Below, piece by piece: positions 36,691 through 45,355 of a stretch of DNA of 64,000 nucleotides (position 1 is the stretch's first letter; each line of letters starts with the position of its first letter). The DNA comes from Halodesulfovibrio sp. MK-HDV. GTDB lineage: Bacteria > Desulfobacterota > Desulfovibrionia > Desulfovibrionales > Desulfovibrionaceae. The position numbers and the translations under genes are program-made. The DNA is taken from contig NZ_WYDS01000001.1 in assembly GCF_009914765.1 (NCBI RefSeq), positions 1-64,000 on the forward strand. Direction: 5' to 3'. The notes under the pieces were generated by a model that saw only the letters and a list, made by a program, of their open reading frames with translations, did not search any database and was not told the origin of the DNA.

Positions 36691-38237
36691 TGAACATGAA
36701 TCAGTGGTTAGCAAGAGCCGTGAATCTGGCTGCTATTCGCGACACTGACGAACTCGTTGAAAAATATGCAGCAGAGCTACGCGAAGAGCTGGGCTTACAT
36801 GCTGTTTGTGTGTTGCTTCCCAGTGCAGACGGGCGAAGGCTTGTTACGCAATACGAGGGAAATGAACTATCATGGGCGGTTGATGATTTTGAAAATCCAT
36901 TTGCTCATGTTCTTCAGAACCCCGAACCAAAATTGCTTGATGAGAAAGATCGTCTGTACTGGTTGAGTGACGCGGCATTCTGCACGCTTATTAAAGACAT
37001 AGGACACGGGGAAAGTGTCCTTATTCAGCCGCTGTTACCGGATACCCCGTCAGTGCACCTTCTTGTTGTGCTGATGGGAAAAACGATAGAACTGAGCAAC
37101 CTGATGCAGTCGGAAACTTGGTTGGAATTCAGCAAGTTTTTTGCTTTGCAATGGCAGGTGGCTTCGGGAATAGAGCGACAGTTGGATAAAGAGTCAGTTC
37201 TCACCGAGTCAATAGCTCGTATCCGTCAGGAAGAGCGTGCCCGCGAAATGTCAGTACGAGTCCGTACTCAATTAATCGGGAATAGCGATGTTATGCAGCA
37301 AGTGCGAGAGCAGGTAATCACCGCAGCCCAATCCGGACTCACAGTGTTGATTCAAGGAGAGACGGGAACAGGTAAAGAACTTGCTGCGCAGGCAGTTCAT
37401 AATATGTCTTCCCGTAGCAACAAGCCTTTTGTCGCTATCAACTGCGCAGCCATTCCTGAAAATCTTCTGGAAAGTGAACTGTTCGGGTACGAACGGGGTG
37501 CTTTTTCCGGTGCTGACAAAGCCAAAAAAGGGCTTTTAGCAGAAGCGGATGGCGGCACATTGTTTCTTGATGAGATTGGTGACATGTCCGTGATGCTGCA
37601 AGCTAAGCTGCTACGGATGCTGGAGACTCGAAAGTTCCGCCCTGTTGGTGCTAAAGATGAAATTCATTCAGATTTTCGTCTGGTAGCGGCAACACATGTT
37701 CATCTACGCGAACAAGTGGAAAGGAACCAGTTCCGATCTGACCTGTATTACAGACTTAATCAATATCCATTAGACCTTCCTTCTTTGGCTGAACGAAAAG
37801 AAGATCTTTCCGAACTCACGTTGCATTTCATTGATGCTTACAACAAAAGCCGCGGCACAGAAGTCACTGGCATACGGTACGCTGCGTTGAAATTTTTACG
37901 TGAGTACGATTTTCCCGGAAACGTACGAGAGTTGCGCAACTTAATTGAATTTTCATGTGCGCAGACAAACTCCGGTGAAGAGATAGATATTATGAGTTTC
38001 GGGAAACGTACGTTTCATAAGAAAACACGGGGTGGGAAAAATTCTTCTTCTAAGACTGAGAAAGAACATCCGTTTTCGCAAATAAAAAATCTACGACAAG
38101 CGTTGCTCAACTATGAAGCAGCGATAATTAAGTCACGATTAGAACTGTACGACGGTAACAAGACCAAGACAGCGGTAAGCTTGAATTTACCAAAGCGGAC
38201 GCTGGCGCACAAATGCCGGAAGTTGGAGATTCAGTAA
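36690..38237 (+). CDS. vasH: sigma-54-dependent activator of T6SS (VasH-like)
   Basis: Bacterial enhancer-binding protein. 515 residues: N-terminal GAF-like sensor region (~1-190), AAA+ domain with Walker [16 protein letters not shown] (near 223), sigma-54 contact loop GAFSGA (near 270), Walker [13 protein letters not shown] (near 288), [11 protein letters not shown]-like R-finger region ([15 protein letters not shown]), and a C-terminal Fis-type helix-turn-helix ending in [16 protein letters not shown]. The loop has Ser where most members have Thr (GAFTGA). Start GTG 36690 overlaps the clpV stop; ATG 36696 is an alternative. Vibrio VasH activates hcp/vgrG operons elsewhere; a similar role is inferred. 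Confidence 0.93.
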   Translation: MNMNQWLARAVNLAAIRDTDELVEKYAAELREELGLHAVCVLLPSADGRRLVTQYEGNELSWAVDDFENPFAHVLQNPEPKLLDEKDRLYWLSDAAFCTLIKDIGHGESVLIQPLLPDTPSVHLLVVLMGKTIELSNLMQSETWLEFSKFFALQWQVASGIERQLDKESVLTESIARIRQEERAREMSVRVRTQLIGNSDVMQQVREQVITAAQSGLTVLIQGETGTGKELAAQAVHNMSSRSNKPFVAINCAAIPENLLESELFGYERGAFSGADKAKKGLLAEADGGTLFLDEIGDMSVMLQAKLLRMLETRKFRPVGAKDEIHSDFRLVAATHVHLREQVERNQFRSDLYYRLNQYPLDLPSLAERKEDLSELTLHFIDAYNKSRGTEVTGIRYAALKFLREYDFPGNVRELRNLIEFSCAQTNSGEEIDIMSFGKRTFHKKTRGGKNSSSKTEKEHPFSQIKNLRQALLNYEAAIIKSRLELYDGNKTKTAVSLNLPKRTLAHKCRKLEIQ

Positions 38238-38239
38238 CT

Positions 38240-38959
38240 ATGAAAACGAAATCAATTTGGACTTGGGGGCTTGTAGGCGGGGCGTTTGTGCTCATGCTGG
38301 TGCTCGCAGTTAATCAGAAAAAGACTCCTGTTGATGATACGGTAATTGCTTCCGTCGAGAATCAGGAGAAAATCACAACAGCGTTGCTTTGTGTCCCGAT
38401 TAAGGCCCGTCTTGCCCGCCTTGCATGTTTTGACAACGTATTTCCTGCAACGATCGATGAGCTGTTGGAAAAAGAAGAAGTTGTAATGAACGAGAAGCCG
38501 CAAGAATGGTTGCGTGCGGAGGCCAGTGAAGCACTGAGAAAGAAAGAAGAAGGGTTTCGCTCTAACAAAAAAGAAACAGAAGATGCCGAACCCAGTATAT
38601 GGTTCACGGCCCGAGCTCAGAAAAGAGAAGGAAAGAAAGGCAAGCAGCCGATTTTGCAGCTTGGTTGTATTGACAAAATTAGCCGCGCTGAAATTCTCCT
38701 CGACGAGCCGATAAAAGATGGGCGCATGTTCATTACCGTTATGGGTGAAGAACCTTTCACGCAGCAATGGACAAGTGACGAATCCGGTTTGGTATTGCGT
38801 CCTGGACGCGGAATTCCTGCCATTCGTGCTATGAAAGCTATGCTGGAATCAAAACCGATAATTATTCGCTCTGACGTTACAGAGGTAGACGAACTTGCAT
38901 TCGATAGCCGTGGTTTGAGCGAAGCAATTGTGCCTATGCGTAATATTTGCGGTTGGTAA
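38240..38959 (+). CDS. tagO: T6SS-associated protein TagO/VasI
   Basis: Accessory T6SS protein of the VasI family, 239 residues from ATG 38240 behind TTGGAG. It begins with a membrane anchor or signal (IWTWGLVGGAFVLMLVLAV). The family motif follows: ALLCVPIKARLARLACFDNVF, with two cysteines likely to form a disulfide (text split: ALLCVPIKARL, then ARLACFDNVF). The C-terminal domain, with VLRPGRGIPAIRAMKAML, is conserved. It lies between vasH and tssA as in V. cholerae (VCA0118). Confidence 0.85.
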   Translation: MKTKSIWTWGLVGGAFVLMLVLAVNQKKTPVDDTVIASVENQEKITTALLCVPIKARLARLACFDNVFPATIDELLEKEEVVMNEKPQEWLRAEASEALRKKEEGFRSNKKETEDAEPSIWFTARAQKREGKKGKQPILQLGCIDKISRAEILLDEPIKDGRMFITVMGEEPFTQQWTSDESGLVLRPGRGIPAIRAMKAMLESKPIIIRSDVTEVDELAFDSRGLSEAIVPMRNICGW

Positions 38960-38968
38960 GGTGTCAAT

Positions 38969-40375
38969 ATGGATATCAAAAAGTACCGTGAACAAATAAC
39001 AAAGGCGATAGAGGGTGAAAGCCCTGTTGGAGACCGGCTGCTCGATGATACCCTTTTAGACTTTGTTGAAAACCAGATGATGAAGATTGGGTCTCTTTCT
39101 CATGCAGATGTGCAATGGGAAGAGGCTGAAAAGGGTGCTCTGACATTACTGGAGAATAAGACCAAGGACGTTAAAATCCTCACGTATCTCCTGCAATGTC
39201 TGCAACATCAGACCACACCGGAAAGATTTACACTTTCTGTGTATGTGCTGGCAGATTTTATGGATGCGTATTGGGATACATGCCATCCAGCTCCGGGGCC
39301 GCGCGGTGCGTTGCCTCGAAGAAAGTTCTACGGGCAGATTATACAGCGGACAGTGAAAGCTGCTGAAAGTCTGGATGGCAACAGTTTTGATTTCGATCAG
39401 AAAGAAGAGCTGGAAAAAGCCATCGTTGTTCTTACACAAGCTGTAAAAAAGTTTGAGCTTCCCGAAGATGGAGTAGAGGGTGTTGAGGCTGCGGTGCGGC
39501 GAAAGCTGTCCGGTGTTAGCCGACAGGACTCCGAATCCAATGCTACAGAAGGACAGTCGACTGCCATTGTAGAGCCTGCGTTTGGCGGCCCTACGAAAGT
39601 GGAAATCGATAGAAGCAGCGATAAAGCTGTTAGGCAGACCTTTTTCAAGGTTGCAGATCTTCTTTCTGATTTGGACGGCGGGCAGGCGTTAAGTTTGCGG
39701 TTACGACGGTTTGCAATTTGGTTCTCCATAGGTGCAGCACCGGATGCAGACAGTAGTGGCGAAACGCAACTTATGCCGGTTTCTGTTGACCGTGTGACAG
39801 AATATGAAGATCAGTTACAGCGTGGTGCTGATCTTGCGCTTTGGCGTAATGTTGAGAAGAGCCTTACCGTTGCCCCCTTTTGGTTAGATGGTCATTATTT
39901 GAGTTTTCGAGTTGCTAGTAAGCTGGGTAAAGAAGACTGGGCTGAAGCGATTCAGTCAGAGGCGCGAGCCTTTGTTTCCAGACTTCCATCACTCCTGCAT
40001 CTTTCTTTTAAGGGCGGCAGTCCTTTTGCAGGAGTAGACGCGGCTCACTGGTTAACAGCTACCTCTGAAAAAAGCAGTGGTGGAGAATCTTCCGGCGGTT
40101 GGGAAGCAATGCGTAGTAATGCATTGGAACTGGCTAAGGAAGGCGGTGTATCTGTTGCATTGGCTCAATTGAATGAAGGGTTGGCGACTGCACGCGAGCC
40201 ACGGGATAAATTTTATTGGCGCATGTTATCTGCTGATGTGATGCACTCACATCAACTCTCTGCCATTGCCCGTCAGGAATACGAAACATTGCTGGATCAA
40301 GTTAGCAAGGTTTCTGTCTCTGACTGGGAACCATCACTTATTCAGCGTTTAAAAACAGGTGCTGACGCAGTATAA
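38969..40375 (+). CDS. tssA: T6SS cap/assembly protein TssA (VasJ type)
   Basis: 468 residues with an N-terminal ImpA domain (GESPVGDRLLDDTLLDFVE near residue 15, then VLADFMDAYWDTCHPAP and RRKFYGQI near 100) and a C-terminal VasJ-type domain (from about 230), which decides how this TssA class acts in tail assembly. It begins 9 bases after tagO. It precedes tssM, as in the Vibrio vas cluster (VCA0119-0120). Confidence 0.92.
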   Translation: MDIKKYREQITKAIEGESPVGDRLLDDTLLDFVENQMMKIGSLSHADVQWEEAEKGALTLLENKTKDVKILTYLLQCLQHQTTPERFTLSVYVLADFMDAYWDTCHPAPGPRGALPRRKFYGQIIQRTVKAAESLDGNSFDFDQKEELEKAIVVLTQAVKKFELPEDGVEGVEAAVRRKLSGVSRQDSESNATEGQSTAIVEPAFGGPTKVEIDRSSDKAVRQTFFKVADLLSDLDGGQALSLRLRRFAIWFSIGAAPDADSSGETQLMPVSVDRVTEYEDQLQRGADLALWRNVEKSLTVAPFWLDGHYLSFRVASKLGKEDWAEAIQSEARAFVSRLPSLLHLSFKGGSPFAGVDAAHWLTATSEKSSGGESSGGWEAMRSNALELAKEGGVSVALAQLNEGLATAREPRDKFYWRMLSADVMHSHQLSAIARQEYETLLDQVSKVSVSDWEPSLIQRLKTGADAV

Positions 40376-40391
40376 GGTTAGGAAGTACGTT

Positions 40392-43300
40392 ATGTTAGGT
40401 AAGATTTTTAAATTTTTGAAAAAAGCTGTCCCGGGGATAAAGTCTGCGATTCCAGTATTGCTTGTGTTGATTGTAATACTGCTCGTTATTGCAATATGGT
40501 GGGCTGGTCCGTGGCTTCAATATAATGAAGAGAATCCTCTACAGTCTGTTTTTGCACGGTCGGTAACAACAATCATATTTGTACTGTCCTGCTTAGCTGT
40601 CTGGGGTCTCGTTCAGTGGCGTACGCTTGCCGGTTACAAAGATGAGCAAGAACGTGAACTGGAGCTTCAGGAAGATCCAATTCAGCGATACGAAGAACGG
40701 CAGGAAGAAGAGCTGGATATGGTTATGAAAGGGCTTAAAGATAGCCTTAATAAACGTAACTATATGTATGCGCTGCCGTGGTATCTTGTTATGGGGCTTG
40801 AAAATGCCGGCAAAACGAGCCTTATCAACCGCTCTGGACATAACTTTGTATTTTCATCAGTCATGCGAGCCTCTGGCAAAAAGACTGAAAATCCATATTC
40901 CTTTGATTGGTGGATCGGTGATGATTCTGTTCTGATTGATCCTGATGGCGAACTGCTTACACAGAACGCGACCAGTGAAGGGGAAAACGGAGAGATGGAA
41001 CGTCGTCTCTGGATGAACTTTCTTCAGTGGCTTGAAAAGACACGTAGTCGTCGTCCTCTTAACGGCGTAGTGCTGACACTTGATGTGGCACACCTTATTT
41101 CTGCAACAAACTCTGAACGACGGGCGTATGCGAGCTTGCTCCGTGCAAGAATTCGCGAACTTATGGAGACCTTATCCATCCGTCTTCCAGTCTACATTTG
41201 TTTGACTAAGCTTGATCTTTTGTACGGCTTTGAACCTTTCTTCCGCCACTATACTCGAGTGCAGCGTGAAGAGGTATTGGGCTTTACCTTTACTATGAAT
41301 TCAGTGGAAGACCTTGATAGCTGGTTGCAAGAATTTGATACTGACTATCAGGGATTCATTACACGAATTAACGATATGCTTCCGGGAGCGCTTCTCAAGT
41401 GCTACGAATCAGAAGATAGTATTGCAATCTATAGCTTCTGCCGTCAGATGGCAGGACTGCACGACGTGTTGAAACGGTTCCTTGAAGAAACTCTTGGAAG
41501 CGATCAGTTCTCAACGTCAGCGTTGGTACGTGGTGTGTACTTTTCCTCAGTATACCAGCAAGGGGTTCCAACAAACGCGTATGTTGATGCAGCATCACGA
41601 AGATACGGTTTAGAGCATACAATCCATAGCGCTCAGCAAGCCAAGAACTCGACGACCTTTTTCACACAAAACTTGTTCGGACGTATTATCTATCCTGAAG
41701 CAGGGATTGCGTCGGATAACTTTAGAGTAGCTAAAAAGAAACGTCAGGTGATGCTTCTTTCTACCGTAATGTGCATTATTGTATCTGTTTTACTTGTTGG
41801 CAGTTGGCAGCGTTACTACATGAAAAACGTTGAACATGCTGATGCTGTGCTTGAGAAGGTAAAAGATTACAACGAGAAGTTCTCTCATGAAATTTTAATC
41901 GACAGTGGTCAAAATATCCTTGGGCCTCTGAACGCAATCCGTGAAGCAACGTTGAAATTTGGTTTCTTCCGAGACAAGTCTCATTACATATCTGATATGG
42001 GATTGTATCAGGGACATACCATCGGACCAGAAGTTGAACAGACTTATCTGAGCCTTTTGGAAAGCCGTTACCTTCCGGCACTTATGAAGCGTTCTGCCGA
42101 AGACTTGGCAGCAGCCGATACAGATGAAGGTAAGCTGGCATCCCTGCGCGTCTTCCGTATGCTTACGGATAAGAGTGGACGTTATAAAGGCTTTGTAGAG
42201 AACTACTTTGCCCGTAAGTGGCAGAAGAGCTATCCGGGTAATAAAGAGACTCAGGAAAAGCTGATGGAGCACCTTCAGTATGCGATGAAGCATACTGATC
42301 TGCAAAAGAAGCGTGATGCAGGTAATAAAGCAGCTGAGGTAGTGTTAAAACCATACGACACGCTAGTAGCAGATGTTCAGAGTGCATTAAATAAAATGCC
42401 TGTTGAGCAACGCGTTTACCGAAATCTTAAGCAAAATGCTTCAGCAGTACTTGGTGCACCGCTTAACCTTGCGACCTCAATTGGCCCAATTTACGATGTA
42501 GTATTCTCGACTCGCGGAAGTGATAATTCAGCATTGCAAATTCCTCGTTTACTCACTCGAAAAGGATATGAAACATACTTTATTCCTAAGTCCGATTCCG
42601 TTTCCGAGTTAGCACTTGTGGATAGTTGGGTACTCGGGCAGACCGCGACAATTAACTTCAGTGAAGAAGACAAACGTGCGCTGCGAGAAAAAATTAGAGA
42701 TCAATACGTTTCTGACTACGTAAACACATGGCGTACTGCCATGAACAATATTGATACTAAGATTTTCCGAGACATTAACAGTGCAGCGTTGGTACTTGAA
42801 AATATTACAGGTAACTCTAATCCGTTTGCTCGTCTGCTGAATGTGTTGACGGAAAATACAAACTTGTTCCCGCCATTACCTGATGATGATCGGGCCCGTG
42901 AAGAGATGATGACATCTCCGCGATACAAAGTTGCAGCAATGATCGACAAACAGTTCGCAGGTGTGAACAGTTTGATCGTGAAAGACGACAGCAAACCTGC
43001 GTACATTGATGAAGTACTCGAAGCTGTGACTCAGCTTCAGTCTTACCTTAAATCAATTGCAGATGCGCCGGATATCGGTAAAGCCGCACTTGAGGCAACT
43101 AAGTCTCGTGTGAACTTGAATAGTGTTGACCCGATTTATGTGTTGCAGCGTATCGCAAGCGGTCTTCCACAGCCATTCGATACTATGATTACAAAAATGG
43201 CTGACGAAAGTTGGTTTGTGGTGAAACAGGAAGCAATTAAGCATTTGGAAGTACGCTGGTCTAACGACGTATACAAAGAGTACGTACAGAAGTTTGCAAA

Positions 43301-43937
43301 TCGCTATCCGTTCAACCCTACAGCACCGAAAGACGTAGCCTTAATTGACTTTGAAAGTTTCTTTGGCCCTTCAGGTACCTTGAGTAAATTCTATGAAAAC
43401 AACCTGAAACTGTTCCTTGATGAAAATATTATCTCTAAGGATACAGAAGGTGGTTCTTCCCTTATCAGGTCTGATGTGCTGGATCAGCTTGCAACTGCTC
43501 AGCGAATTCAACGTGCATTCTTTAACAACAAAGGTGTACTTGATGTTGAATTTACGCTTGAACCAGTCGAACTCAGTCCTACAAAACGCCGAAGCATCAT
43601 CAACGTTGATGGACAGTTTGTAGAATACAGTCATGGTCCTCGTAAGTCAGTTGAGCTTATCTGGCCGAACACACTGCGCGCAGCATCAGCAAGTAAACTA
43701 ACGCTGATTCCTGCAGAGGTTAACAAGTCTCCACGCAGTATTAATATTCAGGGACCATGGGCGTTCTTCCGTCTTCTCGACAAGGGTGAGATTGTGGGTA
43801 CAAGTGTTACCAGTGTTGACTACAGATTCACCATTGATGGTGGAGCAGTTCGATACCGTCTGTACTCAGAAGCGGATAGCAACCCGTTCACATCGGCGTT
43901 GTTCAGATCATTCCGTCTTTCACCGACACTTTACTAA
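40392..43937 (+). CDS. tssM: T6SS inner-membrane core protein TssM (IcmF)
   Basis: Large membrane-complex protein, 1181 residues from ATG 40392. Two N-terminal membrane helices (SAIPVLLVLIVILLVIAIWW and TTIIFVLSCLAVWGLVQW), a cytoplasmic GTPase-like domain with Walker A GLENAGKTSLINRSG (near 134), a third helix near 460 (VMLLSTVMCIIVSVLLVGSW), then a long periplasmic region that binds TssJ. The P-loop is intact, so nucleotide binding is possible. The gene is followed by a strong hairpin before vasL. Confidence 0.96.
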   Translation: MLGKIFKFLKKAVPGIKSAIPVLLVLIVILLVIAIWWAGPWLQYNEENPLQSVFARSVTTIIFVLSCLAVWGLVQWRTLAGYKDEQERELELQEDPIQRYEERQEEELDMVMKGLKDSLNKRNYMYALPWYLVMGLENAGKTSLINRSGHNFVFSSVMRASGKKTENPYSFDWWIGDDSVLIDPDGELLTQNATSEGENGEMERRLWMNFLQWLEKTRSRRPLNGVVLTLDVAHLISATNSERRAYASLLRARIRELMETLSIRLPVYICLTKLDLLYGFEPFFRHYTRVQREEVLGFTFTMNSVEDLDSWLQEFDTDYQGFITRINDMLPGALLKCYESEDSIAIYSFCRQMAGLHDVLKRFLEETLGSDQFSTSALVRGVYFSSVYQQGVPTNAYVDAASRRYGLEHTIHSAQQAKNSTTFFTQNLFGRIIYPEAGIASDNFRVAKKKRQVMLLSTVMCIIVSVLLVGSWQRYYMKNVEHADAVLEKVKDYNEKFSHEILIDSGQNILGPLNAIREATLKFGFFRDKSHYISDMGLYQGHTIGPEVEQTYLSLLESRYLPALMKRSAEDLAAADTDEGKLASLRVFRMLTDKSGRYKGFVENYFARKWQKSYPGNKETQEKLMEHLQYAMKHTDLQKKRDAGNKAAEVVLKPYDTLVADVQSALNKMPVEQRVYRNLKQNASAVLGAPLNLATSIGPIYDVVFSTRGSDNSALQIPRLLTRKGYETYFIPKSDSVSELALVDSWVLGQTATINFSEEDKRALREKIRDQYVSDYVNTWRTAMNNIDTKIFRDINSAALVLENITGNSNPFARLLNVLTENTNLFPPLPDDDRAREEMMTSPRYKVAAMIDKQFAGVNSLIVKDDSKPAYIDEVLEAVTQLQSYLKSIADAPDIGKAALEATKSRVNLNSVDPIYVLQRIASGLPQPFDTMITKMADESWFVVKQEAIKHLEVRWSNDVYKEYVQKFANRYPFNPTAPKDVALIDFESFFGPSGTLSKFYENNLKLFLDENIISKDTEGGSSLIRSDVLDQLATAQRIQRAFFNNKGVLDVEFTLEPVELSPTKRRSIINVDGQFVEYSHGPRKSVELIWPNTLRAASASKLTLIPAEVNKSPRSINIQGPWAFFRLLDKGEIVGTSVTSVDYRFTIDGGAVRYRLYSEADSNPFTSALFRSFRLSPTLY

Positions 43938-43945
43938 ATCATTAC

Positions 43946-43966
43946 ACGGGGGCTTTATGCCCCCGT
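43946..43966 (+). promoter_or_regulatory. hairpin between tssM and vasL
   Basis: Perfect 8-bp stem ACGGGGGC / GCCCCCGT with loop TTTAT and no T-run. It is the only strong hairpin I see inside the T6SS unit, 20 bases ahead of the vasL start. Confidence 0.55.
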
Positions 43967-43985
43967 CTACATTTGTGAGTATGAT

Positions 43986-45221
43986 GTGAGCAGTTTGTTT
44001 TTTTCTGAACTTAAAAAGTTCAAACTGGCTGATGATGAAGAGAGCCTTAGAGACACCTCTGCGTATCAGCAGGTACGTGGCGAGATTAACCGCAGGGTGA
44101 ACCCGCTGACTGGTGGCATTGACTGGTCGATGGTATTCAACTTGTGTGAAGAAATTGGAAAGCGTGAAGGGTTTGATTTACTCCTCGCTGTTTATTACAC
44201 GGTCGCGGCTGTTAAAATTCACGGGCTGCGTGGTTTATCAAACGGTTTAGAAATTCAAGCCGCGGTATTAACGCATCAGGGTTTGAATTCTACGTTTCCT
44301 GCGGCCAAAAGGATCGATCTTTTTAACTGGATGATAGGGCAGATAGGCAAAGAAATTCGCGCCGTAAAGCCGGGTATTACCCAGTTACGGGAGCTGTACC
44401 GTTGCGAACGTGCGTGTACGGCTCTGTACGATCTTTTAAAAGAAATTCAACCAGATAATGTGCCGGATTTGGAAGCTGTGGCATTCAATGTATTTGAGCA
44501 TATTGATCGGTTGGAACATCCCGCTGTTCCTGCTCCGCAAATCATTAAGGTGTTCGCAGTTAAGAAACTAGCGCTTTTTTCAGCACTGTTGCTCGGTGTA
44601 GGAGTAGGCATTCTTTCTTTGCATTTCTGGCTTACAATGCCTCGACTTATGGACTCTGTGGTTGTCACTCAGCAGACACCAAAGATATTGACAAAAGAAG
44701 AAGGCGATAAGCTAGTTCGGGAGTTTGGTTCTAATATTATTTTGGAAAAACGCGATGAGTTGGCGGATCTCTATTCCGGTGCAACGCAGGGTATAATGGA
44801 ACGTCCTGTCGGTGAGGACGTTTTGGAGACATTGGAGCGTAGTGAAAGCCTTCGGTATCTCTTTCCGGAAGACGTAGATGTTATCGTACAAAGCCTTGAA
44901 GTTGCGAGCTGGCAGCAGGTGCTGGAAGAAGATTTTCAAGCTCAGATGGCACGTTTTCGTGCTGCACGCACTCGTGCTGCGAATCTAGCTCGATCAGTTA
45001 AGCTTGGTAAGCTGAACAAGGCACGCAGACAGAGTAAAGAGTTAGAGAAATACGCTGTCAGCTTATCTCCTTTGTATGGCAGAACGCTTTATGTTGAAGA
45101 GCTGCTAAACCAAAATGACTATAGCGGCGCAGAAGGGGAATTAAAAAAATTATCTCGAAGCATGAACGCGTTATCTCTCAAGATTGCACGGCTTGAACGT
45201 CAACTTTCAAATGCATTATAA
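43986..45221 (+). CDS. vasL: T6SS-associated VasL-like protein (ImpA N-terminal domain plus membrane helix)
   Basis: 411 residues from GTG 43986. The N-terminal half is an ImpA/TssA-like domain (VRGEINRRVNPLTGGIDWSMV near residue 30, split here from LAVYYTVAAVKIHGLRGLSNG). One membrane helix lies at about 194-216 (LALFSALLLGVGVGILSLHF) and the C-terminal part is a charged coiled coil. It is the last gene of the cluster, in the place of V. cholerae vasL (VCA0121). It is related to the membrane-anchored TssA-like proteins; its role here is inferred. Confidence 0.85.
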   Translation: MSSLFFSELKKFKLADDEESLRDTSAYQQVRGEINRRVNPLTGGIDWSMVFNLCEEIGKREGFDLLLAVYYTVAAVKIHGLRGLSNGLEIQAAVLTHQGLNSTFPAAKRIDLFNWMIGQIGKEIRAVKPGITQLRELYRCERACTALYDLLKEIQPDNVPDLEAVAFNVFEHIDRLEHPAVPAPQIIKVFAVKKLALFSALLLGVGVGILSLHFWLTMPRLMDSVVVTQQTPKILTKEEGDKLVREFGSNIILEKRDELADLYSGATQGIMERPVGEDVLETLERSESLRYLFPEDVDVIVQSLEVASWQQVLEEDFQAQMARFRAARTRAANLARSVKLGKLNKARRQSKELEKYAVSLSPLYGRTLYVEELLNQNDYSGAEGELKKLSRSMNALSLKIARLERQLSNAL

Positions 45222-45302
45222 CCATCTTGTTTAACACTTTTATGTTCTTGAAAATAAGCAGCGTATGTGAAGTGATTGCGACGAGAATTTGGTAAGCAAA
45301 TA

Positions 45303-45336
45303 AAAAGGGCAGTCTCCTTAAGGAGACTGCCCTTTT
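45303..45336. terminator. bidirectional terminator between vasL and cimA
   Basis: A 34-base perfect palindrome: AAAAGGGCAGTCTCCTT followed at once by AAGGAGACTGCCCTTTT. It can serve the converging T6SS (+) and cimA (-) operons. Confidence 0.95.
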
Positions 45337-45355
45337 CTATGTAATTAAAGCTTAC

